Assembly: GCA_900548315.1 (NCBI GenBank)
Contig: URJU01000095.1
Coordinates: forward strand, 1-8,019
DNA length: 8,019 nucleotides
Reading direction: 5' to 3'
Source: an uncultured Coprococcus sp.
GTDB taxonomy: Bacteria > Bacillota > Clostridia > Lachnospirales > Lachnospiraceae
Part shown: piece after piece, positions 5,570 through 8,019 of the stretch
Numbering within the stretch: the first letter of the stretch is position 1
Layout: every line of letters starts with the position of its first letter
Notes under the pieces: model-generated
What the model was told of the DNA's origin: nothing
What the model saw: only the letters and a program-made list of their open reading frames with translations
Databases searched by the model: none
Made by a program: the position numbers and the translations under genes

Positions 5570-6181
5570 ATGTGTAATGGGAGGAAACAGGCAGTGGAGG
5601 ATAGTTATATTTCTCGCAGAGATAAAATTGTCGCTTCAGCTATTGAACTTATAGGAGATTTGGGATTGCACGCTCTTACACCAAAGAATCTTGCACGAAA
5701 GCAGAATATTTCTGACACATTGATTTATAAGTATTTTGGAGGAATAGATGAGGTACTTATAGCGGTTGTGAATGAATATGCTGCATTTGATATCAATATC
5801 CAAAGAACCGTTGATCATCTTGATGGTTCATATATTGATAAGATCAGATACTATGCAGATACATATGCAACGTATTACGATAATTATATAGGTATGGGGG
5901 CTATAATGTTGCATTATGAGGAGCTACTGCATATGTCTGAGACGCGGGAGATCATCTCGGAGTGTATGTTGAAACGTAATGATTTTGTGTGTTCGTTATT
6001 TCAAGGGGCAATTGACAATAAGGAGATTAGACCAGTGTTTACGCCAAAGGAACTGACACTCGTTTTTAATGGACTCTTTACGGAAGGATTGTTGGAACGT
6101 AGAAATCAGTACTCAAGAAAGAGTTTTCGTGTTGAGATGAAAGAGATGATCGGACATCTGGAAAAGATACTTAGGTTGTAG
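5570..6181 (+). CDS. TetR/AcrR family transcriptional regulator
   Basis: A DNA-binding regulator of up to 203 residues, typical of TetR-family length. The N-terminal three-helix domain reads RRDKIVASAIELIGDLG (16-32), then the helix-turn-helix LTPKNLARKQNISDTLIYKYF (within 36-56) and the following DEVLIAVVNEY. The C-terminal helical domain (about 75-203) should bind a ligand and dimerise; it is divergent and the ligand cannot be read. Two starts compete: ATG at 5570 with AAGGG (5558-5562), and in-frame GTG at 5594 with the stronger GGGAGGAAA (5578-5586). The GTG form drops only eight poorly conserved residues and is quite possible. It has its own strong promoter with overlapping inverted repeats, suggesting self-repression. 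A receiver gene follows 17 bases later and is probably co-transcribed, so targets may include its own operon or the DUF5688-like neighbour. Confidence 0.92.
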   Translation: MCNGRKQAVEDSYISRRDKIVASAIELIGDLGLHALTPKNLARKQNISDTLIYKYFGGIDEVLIAVVNEYAAFDINIQRTVDHLDGSYIDKIRYYADTYATYYDNYIGMGAIMLHYEELLHMSETREIISECMLKRNDFVCSLFQGAIDNKEIRPVFTPKELTLVFNGLFTEGLLERRNQYSRKSFRVEMKEMIGHLEKILRL

Positions 6182-6198
6182 ATTAGGGAGGAAAGACC

Positions 6199-6594
6199 AT
6201 GAAGATTTTAATAGCTGAGGATGATGTTGCAAATGCAAAATTTTTATCCAAGTATTTAAGTAAGTTTGGAGATGTGGTGATAACACCTGACGGAATAGCT
6301 GCGGTTGATGAGTTTGTCAATGCACTTGAGAGAGGTGAGATGTTTGGGCTTGTATGTTTGGATATTATGATGCCGAAGATAGATGGTTATAAAGTTTTGG
6401 CATCAATAAGAAGTGCCGAGAGAAAACATGGAGTATCAAGAATGCTCAGATCAAAGGTTATCATGACAAGTGCTCTTGATGAGGCAAGTTTTGACAGTAA
6501 TCTGGCAAGCGATGATTATGATGATTATATCTGCAAGCCTATCGACATTATGAAATTCAATGATATGCTAAAGAAACTCGACATTATAAAATAG
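6199..6594 (+). CDS. Stand-alone response-regulator receiver protein (CheY/Spo0F-like)
   Basis: A single receiver domain of 131 residues with no output domain. All phosphoryl-transfer residues are present: acidic pocket Glu7-Asp8-Asp9, phospho-acceptor Asp55 in CLDIMMPKIDGY (53-64), switch Thr90 in VIMTSALDE (87-95), Tyr110 and Lys113 in DYICKPID (109-116). It should accept phosphate from a histidine kinase or phosphotransfer protein and act by protein-protein contact. A slightly long basic segment (71-86) precedes strand beta-4. No kinase, Hpt protein or chemotaxis gene lies nearby, so the partner is encoded elsewhere. GGGAGGAAAG sits just before the ATG at 6199, only 17 bases after tetR stops, so the two are most likely one operon. 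It could be a Spo0F-like relay protein, a CheY, or an adaptor; sequence alone does not decide. Confidence 0.94.
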   Translation: MKILIAEDDVANAKFLSKYLSKFGDVVITPDGIAAVDEFVNALERGEMFGLVCLDIMMPKIDGYKVLASIRSAERKHGVSRMLRSKVIMTSALDEASFDSNLASDDYDDYICKPIDIMKFNDMLKKLDIIK

Positions 6595-6613
6595 AGATAA
6601 CAGATTGAAACTA

Positions 6614-6645
6614 CGAAGCCCGTTATTGAAAGATATCGGGCTTCG
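6614..6645 (+). terminator. Hairpin after the receiver gene, probable weak terminator
   Basis: CGAAGCCCG (6614-6622) pairs perfectly with CGGGCTTCG (6637-6645). After one T-T mismatch, three further pairs (6624-6626 with 6633-6635) narrow the loop to TGAAAG. The sequence after it, ATGTGTTTGT, is a poor T-tract. The stem is stable enough to end the tetR-receiver transcript, but read-through into rarA is likely. Confidence 0.65.
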
Positions 6646-6682
6646 ATGTGTTTGTACGTAAGATGTTTATATCAAATACATA

Positions 6683-6688
6683 TATAAT
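6683..6688 (+). promoter_or_regulatory. Possible -10 box for rarA
   Basis: TATAAT is a perfect -10 hexamer 25 bases before the rarA ATG. The sequence 17 bases upstream (AAGATG) is not a -35 box and there is no TG extension, so the promoter is weak or activator-dependent, or the hexamer is chance in AT-rich DNA. Confidence 0.35.
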
Positions 6689-6713
6689 ACAATAAATGGC
6701 AGGTGAGAATATA

Positions 6714-8019
6714 ATGGATCTGTTTGAGTATATGAGAGAAAACAGTGCTGATGATGACTCTCCGTTGGCAAAGAGAATGAGACCGGTAAAACTGGAGGAT
6801 GTTGTTGGTCAGGAACATATAATAGGCAAGGATAAGCTTTTGTACAGGGCTATAAAGGCCGACAAGATAAGCTCACTCATATTCTATGGTCCGCCTGGAA
6901 CAGGAAAGACGACTTTGGCGATGGTTATAGCTAATACGACAAAGGCTGAGTTTAGACAGTTGAATGCTACTACTGCAGGCAAGAAGGATATGGAACAGGT
7001 AGTGAATGAGGCGAGGGATACAAAAGCCATGTATGGCAGACGAACAATATTGTTCATAGATGAGATACACAGGTTTAACAAGTCACAGCAGGATTATCTC
7101 CTCCCTTTTGTCGAGGACGGAACAGTTATATTGATCGGTGCAACAACCGAAAATCCGTATTTTGAAGTCAATGGAGCTCTAATATCAAGGTCTCATATAT
7201 TTCAGTTGAATCCATTATCAAAGGATGATATAAAGAAACTTATCCATAAGGCGGTATATTCTGAAAATGGGATGGGGGCATTTGATGCTGAAATAGATGA
7301 GGATGCAGAGGATTTTCTTGCGGATATGGCGTCAGGAGATGCCAGGAGTGCATTGAATGCCATAGAACTTGGAGTCCTGTCTACTGAGCGCAGCGAGGAT
7401 GGGCATATACATATAACGCTGCCGGTTGCAGAGGAGTGTATACAAAAGAGAGCGATCAGATATGACAAAGACGGGGACAATCATTACGATATAATATCTG
7501 CGTTTATAAAGAGTATGAGGGGATCTGATCCGGATGCTGCAGTGTTTTATCTTGCAAAGATGCTTTACGGAGGAGAGGATATAAAGTTTATCGCCAGGAG
7601 GATAATGATCTGTGCAAGTGAGGATGTAAGCAATGCTGATCCGAATGCGATAGTTGTTGCTGCGGCTTGCGCACAGGCGGTGGAGAGGATAGGCATGCCA
7701 GAGGCTCAGATAATACTGGCACAGGCTGCTACATATGTTGCATGTGCACCAAAGAGCAATTCAGCTGTCAATGCGATATTTGCTGCTATGGGTGCAGTGA
7801 AGAATGAGGATACTGGACAGGTTCCGGTCTACCTAAGAGATGCTCATTATGGTGGTGCTGCAAAGCTTGGTCATACAGGCTACAAGTATGCTCACGACTA
7901 TCCAAACCATTATGTGGACCAACAGTATCTGCCAGACAAGATGGCTGGGAGAGTGTTCTATGAGCCGTCTGATAATGGCTATGAGAAGGATATAAAGCAG
8001 TATTTTGAAAAGATAAAGG
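6714..8019 (+). CDS. rarA: Replication-associated recombination protein A (AAA+ ATPase), 3' end cut off
   Basis: RarA (MgsA) is a clamp-loader-like AAA+ ATPase of the WRNIP1/Mgs1 family that acts at stalled replication forks. The frame is open from ATG 6714 to the window end, 435 codons plus one base; family members have roughly 420-450 residues, so only a few are missing. Walker A is GPPGTGKTT (59-67), Walker B ILFIDEIHRF (112-121), sensor 1 GATTENP (142-148), arginine finger Arg159 in ALISRS, and sensor 2 SGDARSALNAIE (207-218). The C-terminal oligomerisation region shows YDIISAFIKSMRGSDPDAA (258-276), LYGGEDIKFIARRI (284-297) and PKSNSAVNAI (346-355). AGGTGAG (6701-6707) supports this start. 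All key residues are intact. It stands apart from the preceding operon behind a hairpin. Confidence 0.97.
   Translation, partial: MDLFEYMRENSADDDSPLAKRMRPVKLEDVVGQEHIIGKDKLLYRAIKADKISSLIFYGPPGTGKTTLAMVIANTTKAEFRQLNATTAGKKDMEQVVNEARDTKAMYGRRTILFIDEIHRFNKSQQDYLLPFVEDGTVILIGATTENPYFEVNGALISRSHIFQLNPLSKDDIKKLIHKAVYSENGMGAFDAEIDEDAEDFLADMASGDARSALNAIELGVLSTERSEDGHIHITLPVAEECIQKRAIRYDKDGDNHYDIISAFIKSMRGSDPDAAVFYLAKMLYGGEDIKFIARRIMICASEDVSNADPNAIVVAAACAQAVERIGMPEAQIILAQAATYVACAPKSNSAVNAIFAAMGAVKNEDTGQVPVYLRDAHYGGAAKLGHTGYKYAHDYPNHYVDQQYLPDKMAGRVFYEPSDNGYEKDIKQYFEKIK

Noticed and set aside
31..8019. CRISPR array, tRNA/rRNA gene, transposase, phage or defence module.
   Set aside because: No spaced direct repeats, cloverleaf, rRNA-like stretch or matching protein motif was found on either strand.

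Overview
The window looks like chromosomal DNA from a Gram-positive Clostridia species, most likely Lachnospiraceae. Three things point there: moderately AT-rich coding sequence with heavy use of ATA, AGA and AGG codons; the gene neighbourhood rpmE - DUF1385 gene - prmC - prfA; and a gene resembling the DUF5688 family, which I know essentially from Lachnospiraceae. Genus cannot be fixed by reading alone. Every gene lies on the + strand. The first 30 bases are not biological: they match the end of the Illumina Nextera (Tn5) read-2 adapter, so the true sequence starts at 31 inside a truncated rpmE.

Left block (31-4326), conserved core: the 3' end of rpmE (ribosomal protein L31), a strong hairpin terminator or attenuator, then a tight run of a DUF1385/YqhQ-like membrane protein, prmC (release-factor glutamine methyltransferase), prfA (release factor 1, the PrmC substrate) and a hisC-type aminotransferase. 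It closes with a strong, probably bidirectional terminator. Only 18 bases separate the first terminator from the DUF1385 start codon, so this operon probably depends on read-through from rpmE.

Middle block (4327-6660), more accessory in character: a regulatory intergenic region with a sigma-A-like promoter, two tandem GAAA-NN-TTTC palindromes and a hairpin with a T-tract on the minus strand; then a DUF5688-like protein of unknown function; then a TetR-family regulator with a near-consensus promoter overlapped by inverted repeats; then a stand-alone CheY/Spo0F-like receiver protein 17 bases further on. A hairpin with a weak T-tract follows.

Right block (6714-8019): rarA (mgsA), an AAA+ ATPase of replication-associated recombination, nearly complete but cut by the window end.

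The left block serves translation termination (RF1 and its modifying enzyme) and amino-acid metabolism. The middle block is the only part that could hold something undescribed: an uncharacterised DUF5688 protein with operator-like DNA, next to a TetR/orphan-receiver pair. I found no CRISPR array, transposase, phage gene, recognisable defence system, tRNA or rRNA, and I do not claim a new system.
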